From: Verrucomicrobiia bacterium
Lineage (GTDB): Bacteria > Verrucomicrobiota > Verrucomicrobiia > Limisphaerales > CAIMTB01
Length of the DNA stretch: 64,000 bases
Direction of reading: 5' to 3'
Assembly (NCBI GenBank): GCA_019634625.1
Contig: JAHCBA010000011.1
Location: 116,084-180,083, forward strand
The position numbers and the translations under genes are program-made. The notes under the pieces are model-generated. The model was not told where the DNA came from, made no database searches, and saw only the letters and a program-made list of their open reading frames with translations. Numbering within the stretch: the first letter of the stretch is position 1; each line of letters begins with the position of its first letter. Shown in pieces: positions 26,945-35,525 of the stretch.

Positions 26945-27574
26945 ATGATTCGGTCGATTCGGTCGTCCGCCATGCGTTCGAAACTCAATCCCATCTTCGC
27001 CTTGGAACATTTCACGCCCTCCCTGCGTGAGGCGTTCGCCAACAGCACCCTCTCACCCGACACGGTTCTTCGTGTTGCCATTTCGATCGAGGATCCCGAG
27101 ACGCAACGAAAGCCGGTCCCCAAGTTCGTTGAGAACGGCTGGATGATGATTGCGTGGGGGGATGAGCACGTGTCCTGGGCACCGCCGTCGTTGGAGGCAC
27201 TGTTTCGTGGCGATCTCCAGCCGCCCGAGTTTGGCACCTATCCTGACAACTACGAGGACGCCTTTCTGGTTCTCGACCTCCATGCCTTGGAGTACGGCAC
27301 GCTGATCGGAGATCCGACCGATCAGGAAATGCGCGAGGTGTACTCGGACCTCCGACGCCGGCCGGATGGGCGCCGTCGGAGTCCTTTGCATGAGTACATG
27401 TGGCGGGCGGCGGCCCTGATGGTGGGCACCCGTCCAATCAGTCGGGCGGAGTTTGAGGGAATCATGTCCCGTCTCGAGCGGTCGTGCCGGACCTTCAGCA
27501 TCGGGCCGGTTTCCCGCAATTACCTGGACACGTTGCACAAGACGCTCGGGAATTCGGGCCAGCGGCCGAGGTGA
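26945..27574 (+). CDS. Hypothetical protein
   Basis: Protein of 209 residues that I do not recognise. No signal peptide or membrane segment is seen. The sequence is charged and mixed, with VLRVAISIEDPETQRKPVPK, WAPPSLEALFRGDLQPPEFG, a Glu/Asp-rich stretch (YPDNYEDAFLVLDLHALEYG) and a helical basic C-terminus. Codon usage and third-position GC resemble a real gene, and no competing frame is better. It stands alone between the exported hydrolase and an AT-rich gap. An internal Met at residue 10 is an alternative start. Confidence 0.6.
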   Translation: MIRSIRSSAMRSKLNPIFALEHFTPSLREAFANSTLSPDTVLRVAISIEDPETQRKPVPKFVENGWMMIAWGDEHVSWAPPSLEALFRGDLQPPEFGTYPDNYEDAFLVLDLHALEYGTLIGDPTDQEMREVYSDLRRRPDGRRRSPLHEYMWRAAALMVGTRPISRAEFEGIMSRLERSCRTFSIGPVSRNYLDTLHKTLGNSGQRPR

Positions 27575-27898
27575 AGGGAATCGGTGGCCGGGGCTGACGG
27601 CGCAACGCCATTCCCACGGGGAGTGGGCGCCACCGAGGATGAATGCCGCTGGGGCGACCCTTCGTTCGCGCGGACCCCGGCCTGTTTGTTTGCGCCCCGA
27701 GGGACTGGCGGTCCGCGTCTCGTGTCGCGACCCATGAGCTCGCCAAACCAAATAATAGGGCAGGCGCACTGATGTTGACGCTGCAGTTTATTTGGGCCGG
27801 CGTAATGCAGTTGACGCGCTGCTATTCCGGCGCCGCCCCCTGCCAACCTCATCTAGTGGTCGTGGACCCCTTGGTCACCGGGAGGTCAATCTCAAAAA

Positions 27899-27946
27899 GC
27901 CTGACTGTTAATTGAGGCAGTCAATAAAGCAAATACACAGTCAGGC
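27899..27946. repeat. Perfect 10-bp inverted repeat
   Basis: GCCTGACTGT (27899-27908) pairs perfectly with ACAGTCAGGC (27937-27946) across 28 bases. The loop contains GCAGTCAATAAAGC. It may be a transcription stop, an operator, or the end of a decayed mobile element. Confidence 0.7.
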
Positions 27947-27953
27947 ATTGTAC

Positions 27954-27968
27954 TATTGACGGTCAATA
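27954..27968. promoter_or_regulatory. 15-bp palindrome TATTGAC-G-GTCAATA
   Basis: A perfect palindrome around one central base, of the size bound by a dimeric regulator. Two more GTCAAT copies lie at about 27885 and 27920. Upstream of comEC by about 285 bases; the binding protein is unknown. Confidence 0.45.
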
Positions 27969-28252
27969 ATACTAAGTCTGGCTTACTATTTATGGGCCTC
28001 ACGCTCCTTCGATGACCTGATTGCCGGTCCGTCAAAAGTAATAAGCATGGCTGTTTAGTGTGGAGGGTTCTTGCCTGAAAGGATCAAGCCAGCACCCCCG
28101 ATCTTACTGCACGTCTTGGGCTTAGGATTCCGGCGCGGCATCTGTGTCGGGATAGGCTCGCGGAGCCTGGGTTGGGGCGGTAGCGTCGGGGCCGGCGTCG
28201 GCCTGGATCGGTACAAGGAGGACCGGTCGGTGGTGGCGCCGCTGGTGAGACC

Positions 28253-31200
28253 ATGAAGCATCCGCTGGTGGGGGTGGTCAGCCTCTTCGCGTTCGGTGTT
28301 GTCCTCGGGGCCCTCGAAAGCATCCCGTTGGGAGCCTTGTTTCCTGGCGCGGCGTTGGTGGGCTGGGTGGCGCTGCGGTTGGGCGGAACGCGATGGGGAC
28401 GGGTTTGGATGGGGGTGTTCTTGGTGACGGCGGGGGCGACCCACGCGACATGGCGGATGGCGGTGATTGCGCCGGACGAGCTGCGCTTGCGCGAGGGGAG
28501 GGAGGAGGTGCTGGCCACCATCGAGGGCACGCTGGTGAGCACCCCTGGACAGCGCCGGAATGAGCGATGGGGGCGTCTCGCGACCAACTCCTGGGTGGTG
28601 GTTGAGTGCCGGGCGTTGCGGGAACAGGGAGGCGAATGGGAGGCGGTGACGGGGCGGGTGGCGGTCTCGACGTCGGCCCCGGTCGAGCCGGGGTTTTGCG
28701 GCGGTACGGAGGTGCGGATTTCAGGGATCCTGCGGCGTCCGGCGGGACCGTCCGCGCCGGGTTTGTTCGATTACGGCGGGTACCTGCGATGGCGCGGAAT
28801 CCACTTCGAGTTGCGGGCGCCGACCTCGGAAGACTGGGAACGGATCGGGTTGGAGGGGGAACGGGATTCACCCGGTTGGGCGGATCGATTCCAGGGATGG
28901 GCGCGACGGACGCTGGCGCGCGGGTTGCCCGAGGAGGATGAGGTGCTGCGGCTGATCTGGGCGATGACGTTGGGGTGGAAGATCGGGCTGACGGACGAGG
29001 TGGAGGAGCCGTTCATGCGCAGCGGGACGATGCATCTGTTCGCCATCAGCGGGCTGCATATTGCCTTGCTGGTGGGGCTTGTGGTCGAGGTCCTGCGGGT
29101 GGCGGGGCTGCCGCGGGTGATGGTGGGAATCGTGGTGCTGCCGGCGGTGTGGTTCTACACGGCGGCGACCGGGTGGCAGCCCTCGGCGGTACGGGCGACG
29201 CTGATGGTGTCGGTGCTGGTGGGGAGCTGGATGGCGGCGCGGCCGCTGAACGTCCTGAACTCCCTCGCGGCGGCGGGATTGCTGGTGCTGTTGTGGGATC
29301 CCCGGCAACTGTTCCATGCCGGCTTTCAGCTCTCGTTCGCGGTGGTGGGGACGATGGGGATCCTGGTGCCGCTGCTGCGTCAGGGGTGGGTCCGGCTGGC
29401 GGCGCCGGATCCGTTTCTGCCCCCGAGTCTCGTGCCGTGGTGGAGGCGACGTTGGGAGGCGACGTGGGAGAAGCTGGCCGGGGCGCTGGCAGTGACGGTC
29501 AGTTGCTGGCTCGGATCGCTGCCGCTGGCGGCGTGGTATTTCAACCTGGTGACCCCGGGAAGTCTGGTGGCGAACCTGCTGGTAGTGCCGTTGGGCGGGG
29601 CGGCGTTGGCGAGCAGTCTGGGGAGTCTGGTGTGCGGGGCCTGGGCGCCGATGCTGAGTGAGTGGTTCAACCACTCGGCCTGGTTGTGGATGCGGTTGAT
29701 CCTGGAACTGAGCCGTGCCACGGCCGAGTTCCCGGGGGCATGCTGGCAGGTTCGGCAGCCGCCTGTCGCGGCCCTGGTGGGTTGGTACCTGGGCCTGCTG
29801 GCCATTGGGTGCGGAGGATCCCGGTGCCGGCATTGGCGGATGACATGGTTCGGACTGGGCCTCCTTTGTGCAGGCTGGTCGATGGTTGTCTGGGTGGGCC
29901 GGGCCCGGGAAGAACGTCTGGTCGTGCTGCCCTTGCGCGGGGGGCACGCGGTCTGGGTGAGTCAGGCGGGGGGATCGACGCTGGTGGACACGGGCGACGA
30001 GGCCTCCGCCGGGGCGGTGACCATTCCGTTCCTGAAGGCCCAGGGGGTGAACCGGCTGGGAACGCTGGTGCTGACCCACGGCGATGTGCGGCACGTGGGC
30101 GGGGCGGTGGCGGTGGCGGAGCGGTGGCGTCCGGAGCGGGTGCTGGCGAGTCCGCTGCGGTTCCGGTCGGGTCCTTATCGGGCGGTGGTGACGGAATTGA
30201 AGGAGCGGTATCCGGATCGATGGCGAACGGTGACGGAAGGGGATCGCGGGGTGGAGGGTCTGGACATCTGGTATCCGGCGACGGGGGATGCCGCATCGCG
30301 GGCGGACGACGGATGCCTGGTGGTCGGGGTGGCGCCAGGCGGGACGCGGGTGCTGCTGGTGTCCGATCTGGGGGCGATTGCCCAGGAACGATTGATGACG
30401 CGGCGGCCGGAGTTGCGTGCGGAAATCGTGGTGTGCGGGCTGGCGGACCGGGGGGAACCGGTTCGGGAGGCGTTGTTGGAGCGGTGGGGGACGCGGCTGC
30501 TGATTGTGGCGGATGCGGCGTCCCCGGCGTCGGCGAAGGCCTCGGAGGCGGTGAAGGAACGGTGGCGGCGGGGTCCGGCCGAGGTGTGGTTCACCAGCGA
30601 CACGGGGAGCGTCGAGTTCCGGTGGCGCAGCGGGAAATACGGGTTGTTCGACGCCCGAGGGGTCCGGTTGGGACCGGTGTGGCGGGAGGAAAGGGAGGCT
30701 GGCGGATCAATTGCGAACGAACCCGGGGTCGTTGCCGGTGACGAGGTAGAGGACGGCCATGCGGACGGCGAGGCCGTTGGTCACCTGTTCGAGGATGACG
30801 GAGCGTTCGCCATCGGCGGTATCGGCATCGATTTCGACCCCGCGATTAATGGGGCCGGGGTGCATGATGAGGACATCGGGTTTGAGGTCGGCCATGCGGC
30901 TGCGATCGAGACCGTACTGGGCGCGATATTCGCCGACCCCGGGGAACATCGATTGGCGCTGCCGTTCGTGCTGAATGCGGAGGAGATTGACGACATCGGC
31001 GTCGCGGAGGGCCTCATCGACATTCCAGCAGACGCGGCAGCCCATGCGTTCGAAGATGGAGGGCACGAGGGTTGGGGGGCCGCAGAGGGTGACGGAGGCG
31101 CCGAGTTTGCGGAGGGCCCAGATGTTGGACCGGGCGACGCGGCTGAAGAGGATGTCCCCCATGATGGTGACTTTGAGACCCTCGAGGGAGCCCTTTTTCT

Positions 31201-31741
31201 CCCGGATGGTGAAGACATCGAGAAGGGCCTGTGTGGGGTGTTCGTGGGCACCGTCGCCGGCATTGACGACGCTGGCCTGGAGAAAGCGGGCAAGGAAGTG
31301 GGGGGCTCCGGCGGCCTGATGGCGGATGACGATGATGTCCGCGTTCATGGCCTCGAGGTTGCGGGCGGTATCGCGGAGCGTCTCGCCCTTCCTGAGGGAG
31401 GAGGTGTCGGCGCTGAAGTTGATGACGTCGGCGGTGAGCCGCTGGGCGGCGAGTTCGAAGCTGATCCGGGTGCGGGTGGAAGGCTCGACGAAGAGGTTGA
31501 CGACCGTTTTGCCCCGGAGGGCGGGGACGGTCTTGATGGCGCGGGTGCCGACCGCCTTGAAGCCGCGCGCGGTGTCGAGGACGGTGAGAAGTTCCTCGGT
31601 GGAAAGGGACTCGATATCGAGGAGGTGGGGCCGGTTCCAGGTCATGGGGCAAGAAGCAGAACGCCGTCTTCGCGACCGTCCTCCGTCCAGTGGACATCGA
31701 CGCGTTGTTCCGGTCGGGTATCGAGTTTGCGGGCGGCGTAG
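28253..31741 (+). CDS. comEC: ComEC/Rec2 DNA-uptake channel protein (reading frame runs on past expected end)
   Basis: Inner-membrane channel for single-stranded DNA in natural transformation. Residues about 1-150 form the N-terminal DUF4131-like part, 200-560 the Competence membrane domain ([36 protein letters not shown], several membrane helices), and 560-800 a metallo-beta-lactamase-like domain ([34 protein letters not shown]). The recognisable protein ends near base 30700 (about residue 815, normal family length), but this frame has no stop until 31741, so as written the protein gains about 345 acidic residues that are purely the antisense of pyrB and the 3' end of pyrR. The true C-terminus is therefore uncertain. 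In the beta-lactamase part H-x-H-x-D-H is reduced ([10 protein letters not shown]), so nuclease activity may be altered. Confidence 0.85.
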   Translation: MKHPLVGVVSLFAFGVVLGALESIPLGALFPGAALVGWVALRLGGTRWGRVWMGVFLVTAGATHATWRMAVIAPDELRLREGREEVLATIEGTLVSTPGQRRNERWGRLATNSWVVVECRALREQGGEWEAVTGRVAVSTSAPVEPGFCGGTEVRISGILRRPAGPSAPGLFDYGGYLRWRGIHFELRAPTSEDWERIGLEGERDSPGWADRFQGWARRTLARGLPEEDEVLRLIWAMTLGWKIGLTDEVEEPFMRSGTMHLFAISGLHIALLVGLVVEVLRVAGLPRVMVGIVVLPAVWFYTAATGWQPSAVRATLMVSVLVGSWMAARPLNVLNSLAAAGLLVLLWDPRQLFHAGFQLSFAVVGTMGILVPLLRQGWVRLAAPDPFLPPSLVPWWRRRWEATWEKLAGALAVTVSCWLGSLPLAAWYFNLVTPGSLVANLLVVPLGGAALASSLGSLVCGAWAPMLSEWFNHSAWLWMRLILELSRATAEFPGACWQVRQPPVAALVGWYLGLLAIGCGGSRCRHWRMTWFGLGLLCAGWSMVVWVGRAREERLVVLPLRGGHAVWVSQAGGSTLVDTGDEASAGAVTIPFLKAQGVNRLGTLVLTHGDVRHVGGAVAVAERWRPERVLASPLRFRSGPYRAVVTELKERYPDRWRTVTEGDRGVEGLDIWYPATGDAASRADDGCLVVGVAPGGTRVLLVSDLGAIAQERLMTRRPELRAEIVVCGLADRGEPVREALLERWGTRLLIVADAASPASAKASEAVKERWRRGPAEVWFTSDTGSVEFRWRSGKYGLFDARGVRLGPVWREEREAGGSIANEPGVVAGDEVEDGHADGEAVGHLFEDDGAFAIGGIGIDFDPAINGAGVHDEDIGFEVGHAAAIETVLGAIFADPGEHRLALPFVLNAEEIDDIGVAEGLIDIPADAAAHAFEDGGHEGWGAAEGDGGAEFAEGPDVGPGDAAEEDVPHDGDFETLEGALFLPDGEDIEKGLCGVFVGTVAGIDDAGLEKAGKEVGGSGGLMADDDDVRVHGLEVAGGIAERLALPEGGGVGAEVDDVGGEPLGGEFEADPGAGGRLDEEVDDRFAPEGGDGLDGAGADRLEAARGVEDGEKFLGGKGLDIEEVGPVPGHGARSRTPSSRPSSVQWTSTRCSGRVSSLRAA
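30707..31645 (-). CDS. pyrB: Aspartate carbamoyltransferase catalytic subunit
   Basis: Condenses carbamoyl phosphate with aspartate in pyrimidine synthesis; 312 residues. [20 protein letters not shown] holds the carbamoyl-phosphate loop S-T-R-T-R near residue 56-60; [43 protein letters not shown] and [16 protein letters not shown] are the other signatures. Its ATG overlaps the pyrR stop by four bases, so the two are translated together. No pyrI regulatory subunit and no pyrC follow in the window. The whole gene is covered on the other strand by the stopless continuation of comEC. Confidence 0.97.
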   Translation of the reverse strand: MTWNRPHLLDIESLSTEELLTVLDTARGFKAVGTRAIKTVPALRGKTVVNLFVEPSTRTRISFELAAQRLTADVINFSADTSSLRKGETLRDTARNLEAMNADIIVIRHQAAGAPHFLARFLQASVVNAGDGAHEHPTQALLDVFTIREKKGSLEGLKVTIMGDILFSRVARSNIWALRKLGASVTLCGPPTLVPSIFERMGCRVCWNVDEALRDADVVNLLRIQHERQRQSMFPGVGEYRAQYGLDRSRMADLKPDVLIMHPGPINRGVEIDADTADGERSVILEQVTNGLAVRMAVLYLVTGNDPGFVRN

Positions 31742-32181
31742 TCGGCCTGGATGGGGAGCTGACGGTGCCCGTGGCGGTCAATGAGAACGGCGAGCTGGAC
31801 GCGGTCGGGCCTCGCGAAGTCGTGGAGGGCGTCGAGGGCGGCGCGGGCGGTGCGGCCGCTGAACAGGACGTCGTCCGCGAGGATTACGGTGGCGCCGTTG
31901 AGGTCGCCCGGGAGATTGGTGGGGCGGATATCCGGGGCGGGACGCTGGTGGAGGTCGTCGCGATGGAGGGAGGCGTCGAGCTGGCCGGCGGGAACGGGAT
32001 GATGGGTGAGGCGTTCGAGTTCCCGGGCGAGCCGGGCGGCGAGATGGACGCCGCCTTTCTGGACCCCGAGGAGGACGAGGCGGGAATTGCCGGCGTTGCG
32101 TTCGGCAATTTCGTGGGCCATGCGACTGACGGCCAGGCGGAGGGCGTGGGCGTTCATCAGCACGGTGGGGGTGGCGGTCAT
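31642..32181 (-). CDS. pyrR: PyrR-type bifunctional pyr regulator/uracil phosphoribosyltransferase
   Basis: Protein of 179 residues with the type I phosphoribosyltransferase fold. The PRPP-binding loop is [22 protein letters not shown], and the flanking [19 protein letters not shown] and [22 protein letters not shown] are characteristic of PyrR. In Gram-positives PyrR binds the pyr mRNA and also converts uracil to UMP; its position directly before pyrB with a 4-base overlap fits such control, though I saw no clear PyrR-binding hairpin upstream. The ATG at 32181 is chosen; an upstream in-frame ATG would add 11 Ala/Pro-rich residues. Confidence 0.94.
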   Translation of the reverse strand: MTATPTVLMNAHALRLAVSRMAHEIAERNAGNSRLVLLGVQKGGVHLAARLARELERLTHHPVPAGQLDASLHRDDLHQRPAPDIRPTNLPGDLNGATVILADDVLFSGRTARAALDALHDFARPDRVQLAVLIDRHGHRQLPIQADYAARKLDTRPEQRVDVHWTEDGREDGVLLLAP

Positions 32182-32317
32182 GATTGGGGCGGGAGGAGCG
32201 GTGGCCGCCTGCATTGGGGGACTGGGCGGGCAGGCGGGGAGCGACAGGCCTGTTGGAGCGGGGCGTTGCCGCGATGGGGCGATACGTTGGTTCGCCTGCC
32301 GGGTGGAGGGCAGGGGA

Positions 32318-32533
32318 TCAGGCAGCCTGCTGGGAGAGGAGTTGCTGGCGGTGGCGACGCCAGGCTGGCCGGTGTTTGAGGTTCCAATCGGTGAGCGCGT
32401 ATTCGAAGCCGACGTCGTACCCGAGCTTCTCGGATTCGAGCCACTTATGGCGGAGGATTTCCTCGCGCTCGGCCTGAAACTCGCGGTAGAGGGAGGTGTC
32501 CGCCATCGGGAAGCGTGGATTGGGGCCGCTCAT
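32318..32533 (-). CDS. Small conserved-looking helical protein, unknown function
   Basis: Protein of 71 residues. From Met1 (MSGPNPRFPMADTSLYREF) it continues through a charged helical stretch EILRHKWLESEKLGYDVGFE and ends ALTDWNLKHRPAWRRHRQQL. The HKW.ESEK.G.D.GFE.A..DW arrangement looks like a conserved short family I have seen no function for. A longer start eight residues upstream (MVPVPKKP) is possible. It lies upstream of pyrR in the same direction, 136 bases away. Confidence 0.6.
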   Translation of the reverse strand: MSGPNPRFPMADTSLYREFQAEREEILRHKWLESEKLGYDVGFEYALTDWNLKHRPAWRRHRQQLLSQQAA

Positions 32534-32830
32534 GGGTTTCTTGGGCACCGGCACCATGCACGGTGCATTCGCAATAGTGATGAGTTCGTAGCATCCGCCC
32601 GGGCGGGTCGCAACGGCTTTTCCGTGAGCGGCACTGGCGGAACGCCACGGGGCGGGGCGGTGTCCGGGTCCACCGCAGGCATGCTTTGGTGGAGGCGAAC
32701 CCGTGGTGTCCGTCCCGGTCGGGGCTGCAATTCCGTTCAACCCCTTCCGCTCTGAGTATCGGCGGGGAATGGGGGAAGATGAAGTCAGGGCCGCACGGGA
32801 CGGCCGGAGGGGACGGCCGGAGCCGGGGAT

Positions 32831-33448
32831 TCAGCCGAGGTCCTGACCCAGCTCGACGTTCCAGTAGGCGAGATCCACGAAATGGCGCCACTGGTCGTGG
32901 GCGGGCAGGCCAACCTGGACGTGGAGGAAGGGGCGCCACTTGGGGCGGCGCGGTTTGCGGACGAGGCGCAGACCGGCTTCCTGGGGGGTCCGGTTGCCCT
33001 TTCGGGTGTTACAGGGGATGCAGGAGCAGACGATGTTCTCCCAAGTGGTGGGTCCGCCGCGGTCGCGGGGAACGACGTGGTCCAGGTTGAGATCGCGCCG
33101 GTCGAACAGCCGGCCGCAGTACTGACAGGTGTTCTTATCGCGCTCGAAGATGTTATGGCGGGTGAACTTGACCTCCTTGGCCGGGAGTTGATCGAACACC
33201 AGCAGGAGGATGACCCGGGGCACGCGGATCTTGAAGGAGATGGCGTGGACGCTCTCCGGGTGGGGTTCGGAAGAGGAGAGATTGCGCCATTCCCGGAAGC
33301 TGAACGTCTGGAAGGAACCGTCCCCGGCGTTCAGGACGACCTGGGCGTGGCCTTGAAACAAGAGGGCGATGGCCCGCCGGACTGAGCAGACATTGACAGC
33401 CTGCCACAGGCGGTTGAGCACCAGTACGGGTTGACCGAGGTAACTCAT
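32831..33448 (-). CDS. HNH endonuclease family protein
   Basis: Protein of 205 residues with an HNH motif in the C-terminal half: CQYCGRLFDRRDLNLDHVVP, then PTTWENIVCSCIPCNTRKGN. The two CxxC pairs bind a structural zinc, His of DHVVP and Asn of WENIV are the catalytic HN, and the family consensus is well kept. The N-terminal half (YLGQPVLVLNRLWQAVNVCS) is the usual companion segment of stand-alone bacterial HNH proteins of this type, which are widespread and of unproven role (repair or defence). It is not inside an intron or intein. Repeat copy E lies upstream. Confidence 0.88.
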   Translation of the reverse strand: MSYLGQPVLVLNRLWQAVNVCSVRRAIALLFQGHAQVVLNAGDGSFQTFSFREWRNLSSSEPHPESVHAISFKIRVPRVILLLVFDQLPAKEVKFTRHNIFERDKNTCQYCGRLFDRRDLNLDHVVPRDRGGPTTWENIVCSCIPCNTRKGNRTPQEAGLRLVRKPRRPKWRPFLHVQVGLPAHDQWRHFVDLAYWNVELGQDLG

Positions 33449-33514
33449 AACGGCCCCTCAATTGCCGCTGAGTCTAGCGGGCCGGGAAAATCCGTGTCAA
33501 TCGACCGGCTTGCC

Positions 33515-33673
33515 GTGCATCCCGGAGTTGTGGGTAGAGGCGCGAACTTCGCGAAGCATCGCCTCGGAGGGCCGAGTTCCACGAGGCCGCAACGATGGGG
33601 TGCGTTGGGATGAGGACTCGCGGAGCTCGTCGCTCCGATCTGCTGCCTCCTCACCCACAACTCCGGGATGCAC
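33515..33673. repeat. Dispersed inverted-repeat element, copy E (complete, perfect ends)
   Basis: The 159-bp copy begins GTGCATCCCGGAGTTG (TIR 33515-33535) and ends with its exact 21-base reverse complement (33653-33673). Inside are GCGAACTTCGCGAAGC, GGAGGGCCGAGTTCCACGAG and GGACTCGCGGAGCTCGTCGC, which pair imperfectly, so the single strand would fold into one long hairpin. Reference copy for A-F. Confidence 0.93.
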
Positions 33674-33722
33674 CGCCCAACGTGGGCTTGACGGGAGCGG
33701 GCAGGCGGGGGAAGCAGGGGGC

Positions 33723-34556
33723 GTGACCCTCCCCGTCTCAAGGCGCGAGCCCGCCCTGGCGTTCACCCTGATCGAGTTGCTGGTGGTCATCGGCATCATC
33801 GCCATCCTTGCAAGCATGCTGCTGCCGTCGCTGGCGAAGGCGAAGGACCGGGCGCAGGCGATCAAGTGTGCCAACCACCTCAGGCAGATGGGCATCATCT
33901 GGACGCTGTATGCGGATGACCACGACGACCGTCTGGTGTCGAACGGGCGCGGCGACGGGGCGGCGGTGCCAACCTGGGTGGGTGGGAGTTTCGAAGGGGA
34001 ACTTCGCGACAACACCAACACGTTCCTGCTGACCGATCCGCGGCGATCGCTCTTCGGCTCGTACCTCAAGAGTTACGAGATCTACCGGTGTCCGTCGGAC
34101 CGCAGCACGGTGGTGGTGGGCGGGAAGCGTCTCCGGGTGGTGCGCAGTTACGGGCTGAACGCCTTCGCCGGGTGGCAGCCGTACAATCGTTCGGACCAGC
34201 TCGAACGGTACCGAGAAAACCCGACACCCGGTTACCGGGCGTACCGGAAGTCGGTGGATCTGACGGCGCCGGGTCCGTCGCAGACCTTCACCTTCGGGGA
34301 GATCCATGCGGACAGCATCTGCCGGCCGTTCTTCGGGGTGGCGATGGGGAAGAACACCTTTTATCACGTGCCCGGGGCGCACCACGAACGGAGCGCGGTG
34401 TTCGGGTTCGCCGATGGGCACGTTGAACGGCCCCGTTGGCACGATCGGAGGACGTACCGGCCCGCCGGGAACATCGACTGGCACGGGCACAGCTACGCAT
34501 CCCCCAACAACCGGGATCTGAGATGGATCCAGGAACGGTCCTCGGCGCGATTGTGA
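33723..34556 (+). CDS. Type II secretion/type IV pilus-like pseudopilin
   Basis: Protein of 277 residues. After a short basic leader come ALAFTLIELLVVIGIIAIL and ASMLLPSLAKAKDRAQ: the prepilin peptidase site, Glu at position 5 of the mature helix, and the hydrophobic stalk. The C-terminal part carries HHERSAVFGFADGHVERPRW, the H...DGH motif of the large exported pseudopilin-like family expanded in Planctomycetota and Verrucomicrobiota. A GTG at 33723 is chosen because the purine-rich AGCAGGGGGC precedes it and it gives a leader of typical length; no ATG is near. No other secretion genes surround it, so it is an orphan copy. Confidence 0.88.
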   Translation: MTLPVSRREPALAFTLIELLVVIGIIAILASMLLPSLAKAKDRAQAIKCANHLRQMGIIWTLYADDHDDRLVSNGRGDGAAVPTWVGGSFEGELRDNTNTFLLTDPRRSLFGSYLKSYEIYRCPSDRSTVVVGGKRLRVVRSYGLNAFAGWQPYNRSDQLERYRENPTPGYRAYRKSVDLTAPGPSQTFTFGEIHADSICRPFFGVAMGKNTFYHVPGAHHERSAVFGFADGHVERPRWHDRRTYRPAGNIDWHGHSYASPNNRDLRWIQERSSARL

Positions 34557-34600
34557 GGGTCAACGGCGTGTGCCCGCCCCGGGGGGGCGATCAAAACGGG

Positions 34601-35395
34601 TCAGGCCGCTGGCGTCGGGTGCCGGAGTCGCATGGGGAGGCCGCGGGAGGCGCAGTGGGCCTTGACCTGCGCCACGGTGCACTGGCCGCTGTGGAAGATG
34701 CCGGCGGCGAGGGCCGCGCTGGCGCCGGTGGCGAGGAGGACTTCGGCCATGTGTTCCGGGCGGCCGGCCCCGCCGCTGGCCACCACGGGGACGGGAACCG
34801 CTTCGCAGACGCGCCGGGTGATTTCGAGGTCGTAGCCGGATTTCATGCCGTCGCCATCGATGCTGTTGAGGACGATCTCGCCCGCGCCGAGTTCGCAGGC
34901 GCGGGTGGCCCAGGCGACGGCTTCGAGTCCGGCGGGTTCGCGACCGCCTTTGAGGAAGACCTCCCAGCGATCCGGGGTTGTGCGCCGGGCGTCGATGGAG
35001 ACGACGATGCACTGGCTGCCGAACTTGAGGGCACCCTGGCGGATCAACTCCGGGTTCTGGAGGGCGGAGGAATTGATGCTGACCTTGTCGGCTCCCGCGC
35101 GGAGGAGGGTCCACATGTCGTCCACGGAGCGGATGCCACCGCCGACGGTGAGGGGCATGAAGCACTGGTCGGCGACGCGTTCGATCACCGAGATCAGCGT
35201 GGCGCGTCCGTGGGCGCTGGCGGTGATGTCGTAGAAGACCAGTTCATCGGCGCCCTGGGCGTTGTAGCGCAGGGCGAGTTCCACGGGATCGCCGACATTG
35301 CGGAGCCCGCCCTCCTCGGCCCGGCCGAATTGCTGGCCGCGGGTGACCTGGCCGGCGTGGACATCGAGGCAGGGGATGATGCGTTTGGTGAGCAT
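34601..35395 (-). CDS. hisF: Imidazole glycerol phosphate synthase subunit HisF
   Basis: Cyclase subunit of histidine biosynthesis; 264 residues, TIM barrel. [19 protein letters not shown] carries catalytic Asp11 (family numbering), [15 protein letters not shown] and [15 protein letters not shown] follow, and [20 protein letters not shown] holds the second catalytic Asp. [15 protein letters not shown] and [13 protein letters not shown] bind the phosphate. The ATG at 35395 begins the usual [12 protein letters not shown]. hisH and other his genes are absent, so the pathway is scattered. It is divergent from the lipoprotein fusion gene. Confidence 0.97.
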   Translation of the reverse strand: MLTKRIIPCLDVHAGQVTRGQQFGRAEEGGLRNVGDPVELALRYNAQGADELVFYDITASAHGRATLISVIERVADQCFMPLTVGGGIRSVDDMWTLLRAGADKVSINSSALQNPELIRQGALKFGSQCIVVSIDARRTTPDRWEVFLKGGREPAGLEAVAWATRACELGAGEIVLNSIDGDGMKSGYDLEITRRVCEAVPVPVVASGGAGRPEHMAEVLLATGASAALAAGIFHSGQCTVAQVKAHCASRGLPMRLRHPTPAA

Positions 35396-35525
35396 GGGTG
35401 GGATCGGTCGCCCCGCGCCGGCCGCGGCGAGCCATGGTTTGCCGGCGGGCCGGTGAGACAAGCGGAAAATGGGCCGGTTTTCGGTGTTGCCTCGGGCGGG
35501 ACGGGCCCGATGCTCGGCGCCCGTC

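Larger units (their letters stand above)
27575..28252. other. 678-bp intergenic gap with AT-rich, palindrome-bearing core
   Basis: The first half is ordinary GC-rich DNA without a gene. From about 27870 to 28060 the composition falls sharply to AT-rich, unlike anything else here, and this part holds an inverted repeat and a palindrome built on GTCAAT/ATTGAC (listed separately). No tRNA fold or short gene was recognised. Confidence 0.6.

Noticed and set aside
24518..27010. Open frame of 830 codons on the minus strand
   Set aside because: Antisense of the ACP and the exported hydrolase; extremely Arg/Pro/His-rich, as expected of a high-GC shadow.
27740..27870. Integron attC-like site with GTTGAC and CCAAC motifs
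   Set aside because: The motifs do not form the required paired core sites, and there is no integrase or cassette array.
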